A DNA stretch of 43,848 nt from an uncultured Eubacterium sp. (GCF_945980375.1 NZ_CAMFQO010000014.1:1-43848), one strand, 5' to 3'; positions 1 to 8,741 are shown, numbered from the stretch's first letter. A program made the numbers and translations. Notes: generated by a model from the letters alone, not told the origin.

Positions 1-36
1 CTCAATACAATAAACAAAGCCCTGAAGGATGAATAA
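1..36 (+). CDS. C-terminal end of a gene truncated by the window edge
   Basis: Frame 1 reads LNTINKALKDE and then a TAA stop at 34-36, directly followed by a strong terminator hairpin. A lysine-rich end at that position is what the tail of a plus-strand gene would look like. Only eleven residues are visible, so no product can be named and the frame choice is tentative. Confidence 0.3.
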   Translation, partial: LNTINKALKDE

Positions 37-76
37 AAAAACAGATTGAACATTCAAATTCAATCTGCTTTTTTAT
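34..76. terminator. Bidirectional intrinsic terminator
   Basis: A perfect 9-bp stem (42-50 with 59-67) has an 8-base loop. It is flanked by an A-run on the left and a T-run on the right, so it can end transcription from both sides: the truncated plus-strand gene and the minus-strand GH43 operon. Confidence 0.8.
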
Positions 77-142
77 TCCCTCAACCATATATAAAATACA
101 ACAACTACCTTCGTATAATTGTTTATATAATTTTTCTCTTGA

Positions 143-988
143 TTATAATTTCTTTTTCAAGCTATCGCAATTGTCGATTAACTCAATAAACGCAGGGTGC
201 TCCGAGCCTGTTTTATTCGGCGTGTGATATGTTAAATAAATTTTGTTGTTTGTTCCAAAAATCATCCCGTGACCGCCGTCATCATCAATAAGCGGTTCGA
301 TATGCTCAAAGCTCCCTTTAATTGTACCGTCATTGAAGCGAACAACACATTCGGCATACTTATTATTAATAAAGGTTGACCAAATCATAAGAAGCACGTT
401 ATCCTTTGTTCTAAACATAAACGGACCGTCAGTAATATAATGCTTAAAAGGAATTTTTACTTTAACCCATTTGGGATCTGTTGCCCTAAACATTGTTACA
501 GGCTCTCCGACAGAATGAGTTAAATCATCGCTTAACTGAATATAGCACATTGCACCGTCATAAATTTGTGTGTGCTCGTGGCAAAAAACAAGATAAGGCA
601 CATTATTTTCAATATATAGTGTGCCGTCAAGACATTCCCATTCTGTCGGCGTCAGCTTGCCGTCACTATGAGGCTTAAACGGACCGAGAGGACTATCGGA
701 CTTTAAGGCATAGGTTCCTCGCATACCGTCTGTTAGGGTAACGAGCATATAGTACGCATCGTTGTATTTATGCACCTCAGGTGCCCAAACGACCTCTTTG
801 TTCATATCAAATTCAATAGAATTAAAGCACTCAACAGGCTCGCTCCAATTTTCTAAATCCTTTGAGGTATAAACATCAACACCGCCGACAAACCTGCCAA
901 AATTCTGTGCCCTTGTTCCATACATATAATATGTATCATCCTCGACCAACACAAAAGGATCACGAATATTTATCTCATAGCTTTTCAT
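143..988 (-). CDS. GH43-like glycoside hydrolase (five-bladed beta-propeller)
   Basis: A 281-residue protein with GH43-superfamily signatures: RDPFV near residues 9-13 (the Asp is the usual general base), WAPEV around 68, and LDGTLYIENNVPYLVFCHE in the middle, where such enzymes carry the acid. These enzymes trim arabinose, xylose or galactose side chains from glycans; the substrate cannot be read here. No signal peptide is seen, so it should act in the cytosol on imported oligosaccharides. The start is the ATG at 986-988, preceded by a GGAGGG-type site; the longer reading frame upstream lacks one. It lies 25 bp after the phosphoesterase, as last gene of the araC operon, and ends before a terminator. 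The family call is good, the specificity unknown. Confidence 0.8.
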   Translation of the reverse strand: MKSYEINIRDPFVLVEDDTYYMYGTRAQNFGRFVGGVDVYTSKDLENWSEPVECFNSIEFDMNKEVVWAPEVHKYNDAYYMLVTLTDGMRGTYALKSDSPLGPFKPHSDGKLTPTEWECLDGTLYIENNVPYLVFCHEHTQIYDGAMCYIQLSDDLTHSVGEPVTMFRATDPKWVKVKIPFKHYITDGPFMFRTKDNVLLMIWSTFINNKYAECVVRFNDGTIKGSFEHIEPLIDDDGGHGMIFGTNNKIYLTYHTPNKTGSEHPAFIELIDNCDSLKKKL

Positions 989-1013
989 AAGCCCTCCTAA
1001 TCTGTCATAATTA

Positions 1014-2336
1014 TTACCTATTAAAATTATTACAATTAATATCAATAACAGCTTCGTAATCCCGTTGCTTTTCGTCGCCTATCATTGACAGAATGAAAGT
1101 GTCAATGTCCGACAGCACGAGATTTTTTGCGCCCATTTTCTTTTCGACTATATGAGTAACGGGATGAAGTCTTTTAAGCAGCTTTTCCATTGCCTCATAC
1201 ATCGGCGTGCCCTTTACATATGGCTCATTGCCGACAAAAATATTTCTTACAAGCTCTATTCCTACATCTCTTGCAAGGCGGTTTTCAATACTTTTATCGA
1301 CCTTGAAGCAAAGCAGTCTGCCTAACTTTTTAAGTGTAAAGCCGTCAAGAATTTTCTTTGCGGGAGAGGGCAGAATTTCATCCATTTTGTAATTTATCAT
1401 TCGGTTGAAGCGCCACTCAAAATACTCCTTGGCGGTTTTGCCCTGCTTATCGTATTCAAAATCATCAATGGTATATGATTTAATTTCTGCCTTGCCTTCT
1501 TTAATTGTTACCTTTCTGTATGCACACGGACAGCCGACAAAGCAGCCTGTTTGCACATCGGTTATTGTATTTCCTTTTTCAGTGGTGTAATCGGTAATTG
1601 CCTGCGCATGCATATGACCTGTGAATATAAGGTCAAGACCTGCGTCGGCAAATTCATTGGCACGCTTTTCCCAATCGGTCAGCTTTGCATCGCCTATCAA
1701 ATTCATAATAGGCGAGAAAGGCAAAAGCGGATAGTGCGTCATTGCGAATATGTAATTACCGCTTTCATGAGCTTTTTTTATTTCTTCAAGTGCCCATTTC
1801 ATTTGGTCGTCCCACAAGCCCTTAAAATTCTTGCAGTCGCCGTCGCAGTTAAGAGCAAGAAGTCTTATTCCGTCTGCTATTTGCGCAACATAGCTCATAC
1901 TGTCACGGTGCTCGCTTATTGCGTCGTCAAATCCGAAATCCTTATAAAAATCTCTCAGCTGGGCTCTTGGCATACCCTTAACGCTTATCGTCTCGTTGCC
2001 GTCAAATTCGCAGGGTTCATCGTCCTCGCAATAATCGTGACGGGCGGTTATCAAATAAATTTTTTTGCCCTGCTCTTTGAGATTATACAGCCTTTCCCGA
2101 AAGCCTATATGGCTTTGGTACTCGCCTCTGTAAACCAAATCACCGGGGATAAGAATAACATCTGTATCCTTATCCTGTGCTATCTGCTCAAAGCCTGCGT
2201 CAATTATTGCTGGCGTTTCGGCAATGCATTTTTGGTCGGTTACGCTTCTTTTTTCATAAGCCTCGCCGGTTGACTTAAACGAGCTGTCAAAATAATGAGT
2301 ATCCGTTACAAGATAAAAGGAAAACGGCTTTTCCAT
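1014..2336 (-). CDS. Calcineurin-like metallophosphoesterase
   Basis: A 440-residue protein with the dinuclear-metal phosphoesterase motifs in order: TDTHY near residue 12 (D-x-H), PGDLV around 63 (GD), the position usually GNHD written as ARHDYC, an isolated H in MTHYPLL, and GHMHAQ (GHxH). The first residue of the GNHD-type motif is changed (Arg for Asn), which could lower or alter activity. No signal peptide is seen. The start ATG at 2334-2336 follows AAGGGG; upstream in-frame ATGs have no such site. It is the middle gene of an araC-led operon with a GH43 enzyme, so a role on a phosphorylated sugar or glycan breakdown product is plausible but inferred. Confidence 0.8.
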   Translation of the reverse strand: MEKPFSFYLVTDTHYFDSSFKSTGEAYEKRSVTDQKCIAETPAIIDAGFEQIAQDKDTDVILIPGDLVYRGEYQSHIGFRERLYNLKEQGKKIYLITARHDYCEDDEPCEFDGNETISVKGMPRAQLRDFYKDFGFDDAISEHRDSMSYVAQIADGIRLLALNCDGDCKNFKGLWDDQMKWALEEIKKAHESGNYIFAMTHYPLLPFSPIMNLIGDAKLTDWEKRANEFADAGLDLIFTGHMHAQAITDYTTEKGNTITDVQTGCFVGCPCAYRKVTIKEGKAEIKSYTIDDFEYDKQGKTAKEYFEWRFNRMINYKMDEILPSPAKKILDGFTLKKLGRLLCFKVDKSIENRLARDVGIELVRNIFVGNEPYVKGTPMYEAMEKLLKRLHPVTHIVEKKMGAKNLVLSDIDTFILSMIGDEKQRDYEAVIDINCNNFNR

Positions 2337-2408
2337 ATTTTCATCCCCTTTTGCATTTATAAAATACCACATTATACTGCCTATATAAATAAGCAATATC
2401 ACTCATAA

Positions 2409-2422
2409 TGTTAGGATTATAA
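2409..2422 (+). repeat. Left arm of an inverted repeat flanking araC
   Basis: The 14 bases at 2409-2422 (TGTTAGGATTATAA) occur in exact reverse complement at 3252-3265, just upstream of the araC start. Similarity extends to 20 of 22 bases. The two arms bracket the araC gene. They may be regulator binding sites, a recombination-capable repeat, or duplicated leader sequence. Confidence 0.6.
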
Positions 2423-2436
2423 CTATTATTCGGTAA

Positions 2437-3249
2437 TTACTCTTTTCTCGTTTTCCTTCTGTATTCAACAGGAGAACAGCCTACGGTTTTTTTGAAGCTT
2501 GAAGAAAAATACTGCTGATCAGCATAATGAAGTGTTTTTGAAATAGTGCCTATACTTACATTTGTATGAGTTAAATATGTTTTTGCCGCGTCAATTTTTT
2601 TATCTAAATAATACTGATAAGGAGTAATTTTGTATTTATTCTTAAAAACATTGATAATATAGTTTTTTGAATAATTCATATTTTCACAAAGCTTATCAAG
2701 ATTAAAATAGCTTTCAACACATTCATCAAGCTTTTTTCTGATAATATCGGGCAAATCTGCATTTTCTATTAATATGCGATTTCTTATATACATAAAAATA
2801 TGCATAAGATTTATAGTTATTTTATTTACCATTAAATCATAAGGTATGTCCTGCCGTGATATTTCAACGATTTCTTCAAAATATTTTTTTACGGAGTCAC
2901 AGTTTTTGAACAAATATGTATCCTTCGGCAAATAACAATTAATCAGGCTGTCGGCAAAATCACCTGTAAAAACTATCCATAATTTGTGCCAAGGGTTATT
3001 ACCGTCTGATTTATATTTATGCCTACTTCCAACCTTCAAAAAGAAAATATCGCTTTTTTCGGGCACAAGATGCTGACCGTCAATATCAAGAGTTCCCTTT
3101 CCGTCTATGATAAATTCCAATGCATTCAAGTCGGAGCATGCTCTTTCAATTTTGAAGGTTTTATCGCAATATGTTTCGCCAACAATATCTATTTTAAGCG
3201 GATCATTTTCATTATTTAAGGCAGAAAAATTCTTAAATTTCTCAATCAT
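2437..3249 (-). CDS. AraC-family transcriptional regulator
   Basis: A 270-residue regulator. The N-terminal part (about 1-150) looks like the cupin ligand-binding domain of AraC proteins. The C-terminal 100 residues carry two helix-turn-helix segments, including LCENMNYSKNYIINVFK and SIGTISKTLHYADQQYFSSSFKK, followed by the GCSPVEYRR ending typical of the family. The start ATG at 3247-3249 has AGGAT upstream; an ATG eight codons earlier is possible. It is divergent from the GH36-GH38 operon and leads its own operon with a phosphoesterase and a GH43 enzyme, so it most likely senses a sugar and controls both operons from the shared 113-bp region. Confidence 0.88.
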   Translation of the reverse strand: MIEKFKNFSALNNENDPLKIDIVGETYCDKTFKIERACSDLNALEFIIDGKGTLDIDGQHLVPEKSDIFFLKVGSRHKYKSDGNNPWHKLWIVFTGDFADSLINCYLPKDTYLFKNCDSVKKYFEEIVEISRQDIPYDLMVNKITINLMHIFMYIRNRILIENADLPDIIRKKLDECVESYFNLDKLCENMNYSKNYIINVFKNKYKITPYQYYLDKKIDAAKTYLTHTNVSIGTISKTLHYADQQYFSSSFKKTVGCSPVEYRRKTRKE

Positions 3250-3278
3250 AATTATAATCCTAACAAAATACATAATAT

Positions 3279-3310
3279 TTCACATTTATATAAAGGTATT
3301 TATGTGATAT
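3279..3310. promoter_or_regulatory. Candidate operator between araC and the GH36 operon
   Basis: The arms TCACAT (3280-3285) and ATGTGA (3302-3307) face each other across 16 bases; counting flanking bases the match is 8 of 9. The site lies in the divergent regulatory region, at the expected start of the araC transcript. It is a reasonable AraC or catabolite-regulator site, unproven. Confidence 0.4.
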
Positions 3311-3314
3311 TTTA

Positions 3315-3343
3315 ATAATAGCTAAAAATATAAATTAAGTCAA
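3315..3343 (-). promoter_or_regulatory. Sigma-A promoter of the araC operon
   Basis: On the minus strand TTGACT (3338-3343) and TATTAT (3315-3320) are separated by 17 bases, pointing into araC. No comparably good -35 is visible for the plus-strand GH36 gene, which fits an activator-dependent promoter there. Confidence 0.55.
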
Positions 3344-3362
3344 ATTTAAGGAGAAAATCATA

Positions 3363-5447
3363 ATGATAATTTGCAAAAACAACATTTTTGTTCTTGAAAC
3401 AAAAAAAACCCATTATGTTTTAGGTGTTGACAAATACGGATATAACCGTCACATACACTGGGGCAAAAAGTGTAATGCCGAGGATTATTTTATAAAAGAA
3501 GGCAGAGATGAAAATTCAAACCACTCAATGCTTGATGATTACAAACAAGAGTATACACCGTTCGGACAGACAATGTACAGAGGCAGTTCAATCAAAGCGA
3601 AATTTTCGGACGGTTGCCGTGAAATAAACCTGAAATTTGACGGATACGATGTAGACGGAAATACGCTTAAACTGAATTTTTCAGATAAGCACTATCCGTT
3701 GACAATTACTCTTAACTATGAGATTTGTGATGACTGCGATATTATCACAAGGTAGACTACGGTTAAGAATAAATGTGAGGAACCTATATACTTTGATAAG
3801 CTTTTCAGTGCGGAATTTAATCTCCCCTCAAAAAAGCCATACACCTTTAAGAATACAAATGGTGCATGGGGTGGTGAAAATATTGAAACCAATACAACAC
3901 TCGAAGGCAGTACATTTGTAAGTGAAAGCCGAAAAGGCACATCAGGTCATAATCAGTCACCGTACTTTATAGCATATCAAAATTCTGATGAAAAAAGCGG
4001 CGATGTTTATTTTGCTACCCTTGCATACAGCGGTAATTTTAAGGTTAAGGCTGAAAGAGATTTATTCAGCACCACAAGAGTTATAATCGGTATCAGTGAT
4101 TTTGATTTTCTGTTTGAATTAAAAGCGGGCGAAGAATTTGAAACACCAAAGGTATTTTGCGGTTACACCCAAGGCTTTGGCGAAATGTCAAGGCAGATGC
4201 ATAAATTTGCAATCAATAATGTTCTTCCTAAAAGCTTTAACGATAAGCCCCTGCCTGTGCTTTACAATTCTTGGGAGGCTACGGAATTTGATGTAAGCAT
4301 TGAGGGGCAGACAGCATTGGCTGAGGTTGCCTCCAAAATAGGCGTTGAGCTTTTTGTTATGGACGACGGTTGGTTTGGAAAGAGAAATAATGATCGTGCA
4401 GGACTTGGCGACTGGTTTGTTAATAAAGACAAATTTCCAAACGGACTTGACGAACTTATCAATAATGTTAATGAGCTTGGTATGGATTTCGGTATTTGGG
4501 TTGAACCGGAGATGGTAAACAAGGACAGCGACCTGTTTAGAAATCATCCCGACTGGGCATATCATTACGATACAAGATATGCCTGTGAACTTCGTCATCA
4601 GCTTGTGCTGAATATGACAAGGACAGATGTTCAGGAATACATATTCAACTGCCTTAATGATTTACTGTCTAACCACAACATCAAATATGTAAAATGGGAT
4701 ATGAACAGACCGTTTTCAGAAACAGGTGCAGAAAATCTTGAATGTCCGCAAATGCTTTGGTATCTTCATACAAAGGCAGTGTATGATATAGTGGATAAGC
4801 TCAAGGCACTCCATCCCGATGTGGCAATAGAAAGCTGTGCATCGGGCGGTGGACGCTCCGACTACGGTGCACTTATGCATTATGACCAGGTGTGGACAAG
4901 TGACAACACGGATGCTATTGACCGTATGGTAATTCAAAAGGGATATTCTCTTTTAAGACCGATAAAAACAATGAGAGCCTGGGTTACTGATATTAATTGG
5001 TACAATAAGCCGTGCTCACTTGATTTTAGATTTAATATTGCAATGCAAGGCGCTCTCGGTATCGGCGGTGATTTAACAAAGTATTCCGAAAAGGATTTGG
5101 AAATCTGCAAAAGAAATATTGCTTTATATAAGGAAATAAGGGAGCTTGTTCAGTTTGGCAATCTTTACAGAAATATGGATATTGATGAAGACGAAATACT
5201 TTTCAATCAATATGTAAATGACGAAAAAACAAAAAGTGTTGCTTTCATTGCCTCAAACGGAACTAGATTTTTCAAAAAAGCCGTTCCTATGCGATTTGAC
5301 GGACTTGATGAAGCGAAGCGATATACACTTACTGTTAACAATGAAACATATGAAAAAAGCGGAGCATACCTTATGAATGTCGGCATTGATTTAGAGGTAC
5401 GATGCGCCGACTATAACAGGATAATCATAATTAAAGAAATTGATTAA
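3363..5447 (+). pseudogene. GH36 alpha-galactosidase interrupted by one in-frame TAG
   Basis: Read from the ATG at 3363 (AAGGAG upstream) to the TAA at 5445, one frame encodes a nearly full-length GH36 enzyme of 694 codons, broken only by TAG at 3753-3755 (codon 131). Codons 132-274 have no other stop and continue the N-terminal beta domain. The catalytic barrel follows: MDDGWFGKRNN, VKWDMNRPFSE (nucleophile Asp, about codon 446), CASGGGRSDYG, and QVWTSDNTDAIDRM (acid/base Asp, about codon 514). The product would release alpha-galactose from oligosaccharides such as raffinose or glycan ends in the cytosol. A separate start at 4185 is unlikely because it lacks a ribosome site and half the fold. 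TAG ends other genes here (16982, 21975), so this is a nonsense mutation, a base-call error, or readthrough. It is followed 9 bp later by the mannosidase. Confidence 0.85.
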
Positions 5448-5456
5448 GGTGATACT

Positions 5457-8435
5457 ATGATGAAACGAAACGAGACGAGAGTTAACAGAATTAAAGCAGG
5501 CTTCGACAGAAAAATACGCGAAGCGTCCCGACAAAGCATTGTAAACAGTAAATTAACGGACGATAAGCTTCGTTTGATGATGAGGGTATGCAACCTCGCA
5601 CCAAAATGGCTATCTTCCTTGGAAAATAAGATGTATAAAAAAATCGCACCTCTAAATTGCGAGGTGTGGAAGACTGCCGAGCCCATTGACTTTGAACACA
5701 AAGAAAACGGCGAACATATGGTGCTAAATGTCGGCGATGTGTGGAGTGATACTGTCTTTGACTGCGGTTGGTTTCATATTACAGGCGATATTCCAAAGCA
5801 GGATAACGCAGTCTGCCTTATTGATATTTCGGGAGAAGGCTTGGTTTACGCAAATGACGGCACGCTTATTAAGGGAATTACAACATATGCAAGTGAATTT
5901 GCATACGAATTCGGTTTGCCTGTTAAAAAGGTTATACCTATTACAGAAAGCATAATCAAAAACGACAAAATAGATTTCTATATTGACGGTGCTTGCAACG
6001 ATTTGCAGGGAAACCTTTGTAACAGCGGAGAAATTATGCTTCTTGAAACGGCTGCATGCAGAGATGATATAAGACAGGTCAAGTATGATTTGGAGGTTTT
6101 GCTCGGTCTTTTTGACAGCTTAACAGAAAATGACGCAGAATACAGATTTGAAATTGCACAGGCAATTGACAATGCTCACAATTTTATATTAAAGAAGTAT
6201 TATGCCTCTGCTCATAACGAGTTCGGAAAAATTTTGGACAAACCAAGCGAGAGTGATTTTGAAATAACTGCTCACGGTCACGGACATCTTGACCTTGCGT
6301 GGCTTTGGCCTATCAGAGAAACTAAAAGAAAGGGCGCAAGAACCTTTTCAAGTCAATTGTTTTATACTGAAAAATACAACGACTATGTTTTCGGTGCAAG
6401 TCAAGCGCAGCTTTTCCTGTGGATGAAAGAAGGGTATCCTGAGCTTTATTCAAGAATTACAAAAGCCGTTAAGCAGGGAAAAATTACAATTCAGGGTGCT
6501 GCTTGGGTTGAAAGCGATGTTAATCTCCCCTGTGCAGAATCGTTAATTCGTCAATTCCTTTACGGTAAAAAGTTTTTCAAGAATGAATTTGGAATAAACA
6601 GCAATGTTCTTTGGTTGCCCGACACATTCGGTTACAGCGGTTCACTGCCCCAGATTGTTAAAAAATGCGGGATTGACTATTTTATTACACAAAAGCTTTC
6701 TTGGAATACGGTTAATGAATTTCCTTATCAAACATTTAACTGGAAGGGTACTGATGGTAGTTGCGTACTTGCACATCTTCTTCCTGCAAATACATATAAC
6801 GGACCATTAACTCCCGAGGAAATGCTTAGAGTTCAAAATACATATAAGGAAAAGTCAGTTTCAAATAATGCTATGATGGCGTACGGTGTAGGTGACGGCG
6901 GTGGTGGACCGTCTATGGACCATTTAGAAAGGCTTAAAAGAGTAAAAAATCTCAAAGGTCTGCCTAAAATCAACACCGTTTCAACTGATGAGTTTATGGA
7001 AAAGCTCGGACTAAACAGAAAAAATTATCCTACTTATCAGGGCGAGCTTTATTTGGAACGCCACAGAGGTACATATACAACGCAGGCGAAAAATAAAAAA
7101 TATAACAGAAAAATGGAAATTGCACTTCGTGACTGTGAATTTTTCAGCAGTGTTGCCGAAAAGCTTTGCGGCTTCGATTATCCTTTTGAAGAAATCGAAA
7201 CACTTTGGAAGGAAACTCTGTTGTATCAATTCCACGATATTCTTCCGGGCTCTTCTATTGCAAGAGTGTATGACGAATCTGTTAAACGATATGAAATAAT
7301 CTATAACAAAACAAAGACATTAACCGAAAAAGCCTGCAAGGCAATTTCAGATTATTACAATTCGTCGTTATATTTCAATTCTCTTCCTTGGAAAAGAAAC
7401 GGAATTGAACCAATGGGTGTTTCTTCTAAAATTGACAGTCAAGAGAATGCCTGCCGTAACGGTAACACTCTTGAAAACAGCTTTATAAAGGTTGTATTTT
7501 CCGAAAAGGGAGAAATAATAAGCCTTTATGACAAAAAGCAAAGCAAGGAATATGCAAACGGAATTATCAATGTATTCAAGCTTTATAACGATACCGGTGA
7601 TTGCTGGGATATTGAACCCGTTTACTACTATGCATTTGAGCCCGAAACAGCAAAGCTGAAATCTATGACCTATCGTGATGATGCTGTTGAATTAGAATTT
7701 TCAGTAAGCAATTCTGTTATTAAGCAGGTTGTAAGATTATGCGATGATACTGTTCAGTTTGATACATATGTGAACTGGAACGAGAAAAACAAAATGCTTC
7801 GCGTTGATTTTCCTGTTACAGTTGAAAACGACTTTGCAAGCTATCAAATTCAGTACGGTCATATAAAAAGACCTACCACTCATAATGATTCAATAAGCCG
7901 TGCAATGTTTGAGGTCAGCGCTCATAAATGGTGCGACCTTTCAGGAAAGGCAAACGGTATTTCACTTATCAACGACTGCAAGTACGGTTACAGAATATGG
8001 GATTCAAATATCAGTATGAATGTTTTACGCTCGCCAAATTATCCGGGTAAAAAAGCAGACATCGGCGAGCATCATTTTAGGTATGCTTTATACACGCACA
8101 CAGGTCAGGTTGACGATTCAAGGGTTTATGAAAAAGCATTTGAATTCAACACACCTGTTATCAGCATCGGCAATACAGCAAAAAGCGATATATCCAAAAG
8201 CTTCATAAAAACCGACAATGATAAAATAATCATTGATTCTGTTAAAAAGAGTGAAGACAAAAAGGGATATATCATTAAAATGTACAACTGCTCAGAGCAG
8301 GAGCAAACCTGTCGTATAATATCGGATTTGTTCAATGTAACTGTGCAAACTGATTTTGTTGAAAACATAATCGGCAAGCCGAATGATAAAATTATATTTG
8401 GAAAATTTGAAGCAAAGGCTTTTTATGCTGAATAA
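5457..8435 (+). CDS. GH38 alpha-mannosidase
   Basis: A 992-residue protein, the normal length for bacterial GH38 enzymes, which release alpha-mannose with retention using a zinc-bound site. An N-terminal beta region precedes the catalytic barrel. AHGHGHLDLAWLWP near residue 272 holds the zinc-binding His and Asp. WLPDTFGYSGSLPQI near 385 holds the nucleophile Asp and a further metal-site region. A helical middle domain (RHRGTYTTQAKNK, YQFHDILPGSSI) and C-terminal beta domains follow. No signal peptide is seen, so it is cytosolic. The ATG at 5457 lies behind AAGGTGA, 9 bp after the GH36 gene, so the two are one transcript and a nonsense codon in the first gene could be polar on this one. Confidence 0.93.
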   Translation: MMKRNETRVNRIKAGFDRKIREASRQSIVNSKLTDDKLRLMMRVCNLAPKWLSSLENKMYKKIAPLNCEVWKTAEPIDFEHKENGEHMVLNVGDVWSDTVFDCGWFHITGDIPKQDNAVCLIDISGEGLVYANDGTLIKGITTYASEFAYEFGLPVKKVIPITESIIKNDKIDFYIDGACNDLQGNLCNSGEIMLLETAACRDDIRQVKYDLEVLLGLFDSLTENDAEYRFEIAQAIDNAHNFILKKYYASAHNEFGKILDKPSESDFEITAHGHGHLDLAWLWPIRETKRKGARTFSSQLFYTEKYNDYVFGASQAQLFLWMKEGYPELYSRITKAVKQGKITIQGAAWVESDVNLPCAESLIRQFLYGKKFFKNEFGINSNVLWLPDTFGYSGSLPQIVKKCGIDYFITQKLSWNTVNEFPYQTFNWKGTDGSCVLAHLLPANTYNGPLTPEEMLRVQNTYKEKSVSNNAMMAYGVGDGGGGPSMDHLERLKRVKNLKGLPKINTVSTDEFMEKLGLNRKNYPTYQGELYLERHRGTYTTQAKNKKYNRKMEIALRDCEFFSSVAEKLCGFDYPFEEIETLWKETLLYQFHDILPGSSIARVYDESVKRYEIIYNKTKTLTEKACKAISDYYNSSLYFNSLPWKRNGIEPMGVSSKIDSQENACRNGNTLENSFIKVVFSEKGEIISLYDKKQSKEYANGIINVFKLYNDTGDCWDIEPVYYYAFEPETAKLKSMTYRDDAVELEFSVSNSVIKQVVRLCDDTVQFDTYVNWNEKNKMLRVDFPVTVENDFASYQIQYGHIKRPTTHNDSISRAMFEVSAHKWCDLSGKANGISLINDCKYGYRIWDSNISMNVLRSPNYPGKKADIGEHHFRYALYTHTGQVDDSRVYEKAFEFNTPVISIGNTAKSDISKSFIKTDNDKIIIDSVKKSEDKKGYIIKMYNCSEQEQTCRIISDLFNVTVQTDFVENIIGKPNDKIIFGKFEAKAFYAE

Positions 8436-8469
8436 TTTTTCATACTGTTTTATTAACGCTCAGACCTTC

Positions 8470-8487
8470 ACAGGTTCAAGTCCTGTT
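8470..8487 (+). other. Orphan tRNA T-arm fragment
   Basis: Bases 8471-8487 match the T-arm and first acceptor bases of the adjacent tRNA-Leu (17 of 17) but lie on the opposite strand, 58 bp from it. The 8470-8486 stretch folds as a 5-bp stem with the TTCAAGT loop. No D-arm, anticodon arm or acceptor stem surrounds it, so it is a remnant, not a gene. Confidence 0.5.
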
Positions 8488-8500
8488 TTATATAAATAAT

Positions 8501-8534
8501 AAAAAGCAGATACCCAAAATGGTATCTGCTTTTT
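8501..8534. terminator. Bidirectional terminator of the mannosidase operon and tRNA-Leu
   Basis: A perfect 14-bp stem (8501-8514 with 8521-8534) with a 6-base loop has an A-run and T-run built into the arms. It sits between the plus-strand GH38 gene and the minus-strand tRNA, ending both. Confidence 0.88.
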
Positions 8535-8535
8535 A

Positions 8536-8619
8536 TGGTGCAGGTAACAGGACTTGAACCTGCACGGTTTCCCACTAGATCCTAAATCTAGCGTGTCTGC
8601 CAATTCCACCATACCTGCA
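8536..8619 (-). tRNA. tRNA-Leu, anticodon UAG
   Basis: Read on the minus strand, the 84-nt gene has a 7-bp acceptor stem (TGCAGGT with ACCTGCA), a D-arm, an anticodon stem CTAGA/TCTAG around the loop TTTAGGA (anticodon TAG, reads CUA and other CUN codons), a class II variable arm, a T-arm with TTCAAGT, and an encoded CCA end. The promoter lies at 8713-8741 and the terminator directly downstream. Confidence 0.96.
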
Positions 8620-8626
8620 TTTATTC

Positions 8627-8656
8627 AAATCAGGCTCGTTTGAGTCTGATTTTTTC
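8627..8656. terminator. Hairpin with T-run between the tRNA promoter and the tRNA
   Basis: An 11-bp stem (8627-8637 with 8642-8652, one G-T pair) with a GTTT loop has a T-run on the plus-strand side. On the minus strand it lies inside the tRNA precursor leader without a good U-run, so it is more likely a processing or structural element for the tRNA, or a backup plus-strand terminator. Confidence 0.5.
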
Positions 8657-8712
8657 TATATTAAATTTTCACACCGGGGTATCGCTACCTAAATCCTGTG
8701 CAACTGCTAATT

Positions 8713-8741
8713 ATAATAGCATTTATTGAAACGGATTTCAA
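8713..8741 (-). promoter_or_regulatory. Sigma-A promoter of tRNA-Leu
   Basis: On the minus strand TTGAAA (8736-8741) and TATTAT (8713-8718) are 17 bases apart, about 95 bp upstream of the mature tRNA 5' end, implying a leader that must be trimmed. Confidence 0.6.

Noticed and set aside
1551-2273. Long plus-strand open frame of 240 codons
   Set aside because: It lies wholly opposite the metallophosphoesterase gene, lacks a ribosome binding site and shows no protein family pattern; it is a shadow frame.
4185-5447. A separate shorter gene starting at the ATG at 4185
   Set aside because: No ribosome site precedes it, it would start inside the GH36 fold, and the same frame is open back to the TAG at 3753, so it is part of the interrupted gene.
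3363-5447. Genome-wide amber recoding (for example pyrrolysine) to explain the TAG in GH36
   Set aside because: ispF and the DUF4364 gene end at TAG in the expected place, so TAG is a normal stop in this genome; local suppression cannot be excluded.
8436-8500. A complete tRNA on the plus strand around the T-arm fragment
   Set aside because: No anticodon arm, D-arm or matching acceptor stem can be drawn on either side.
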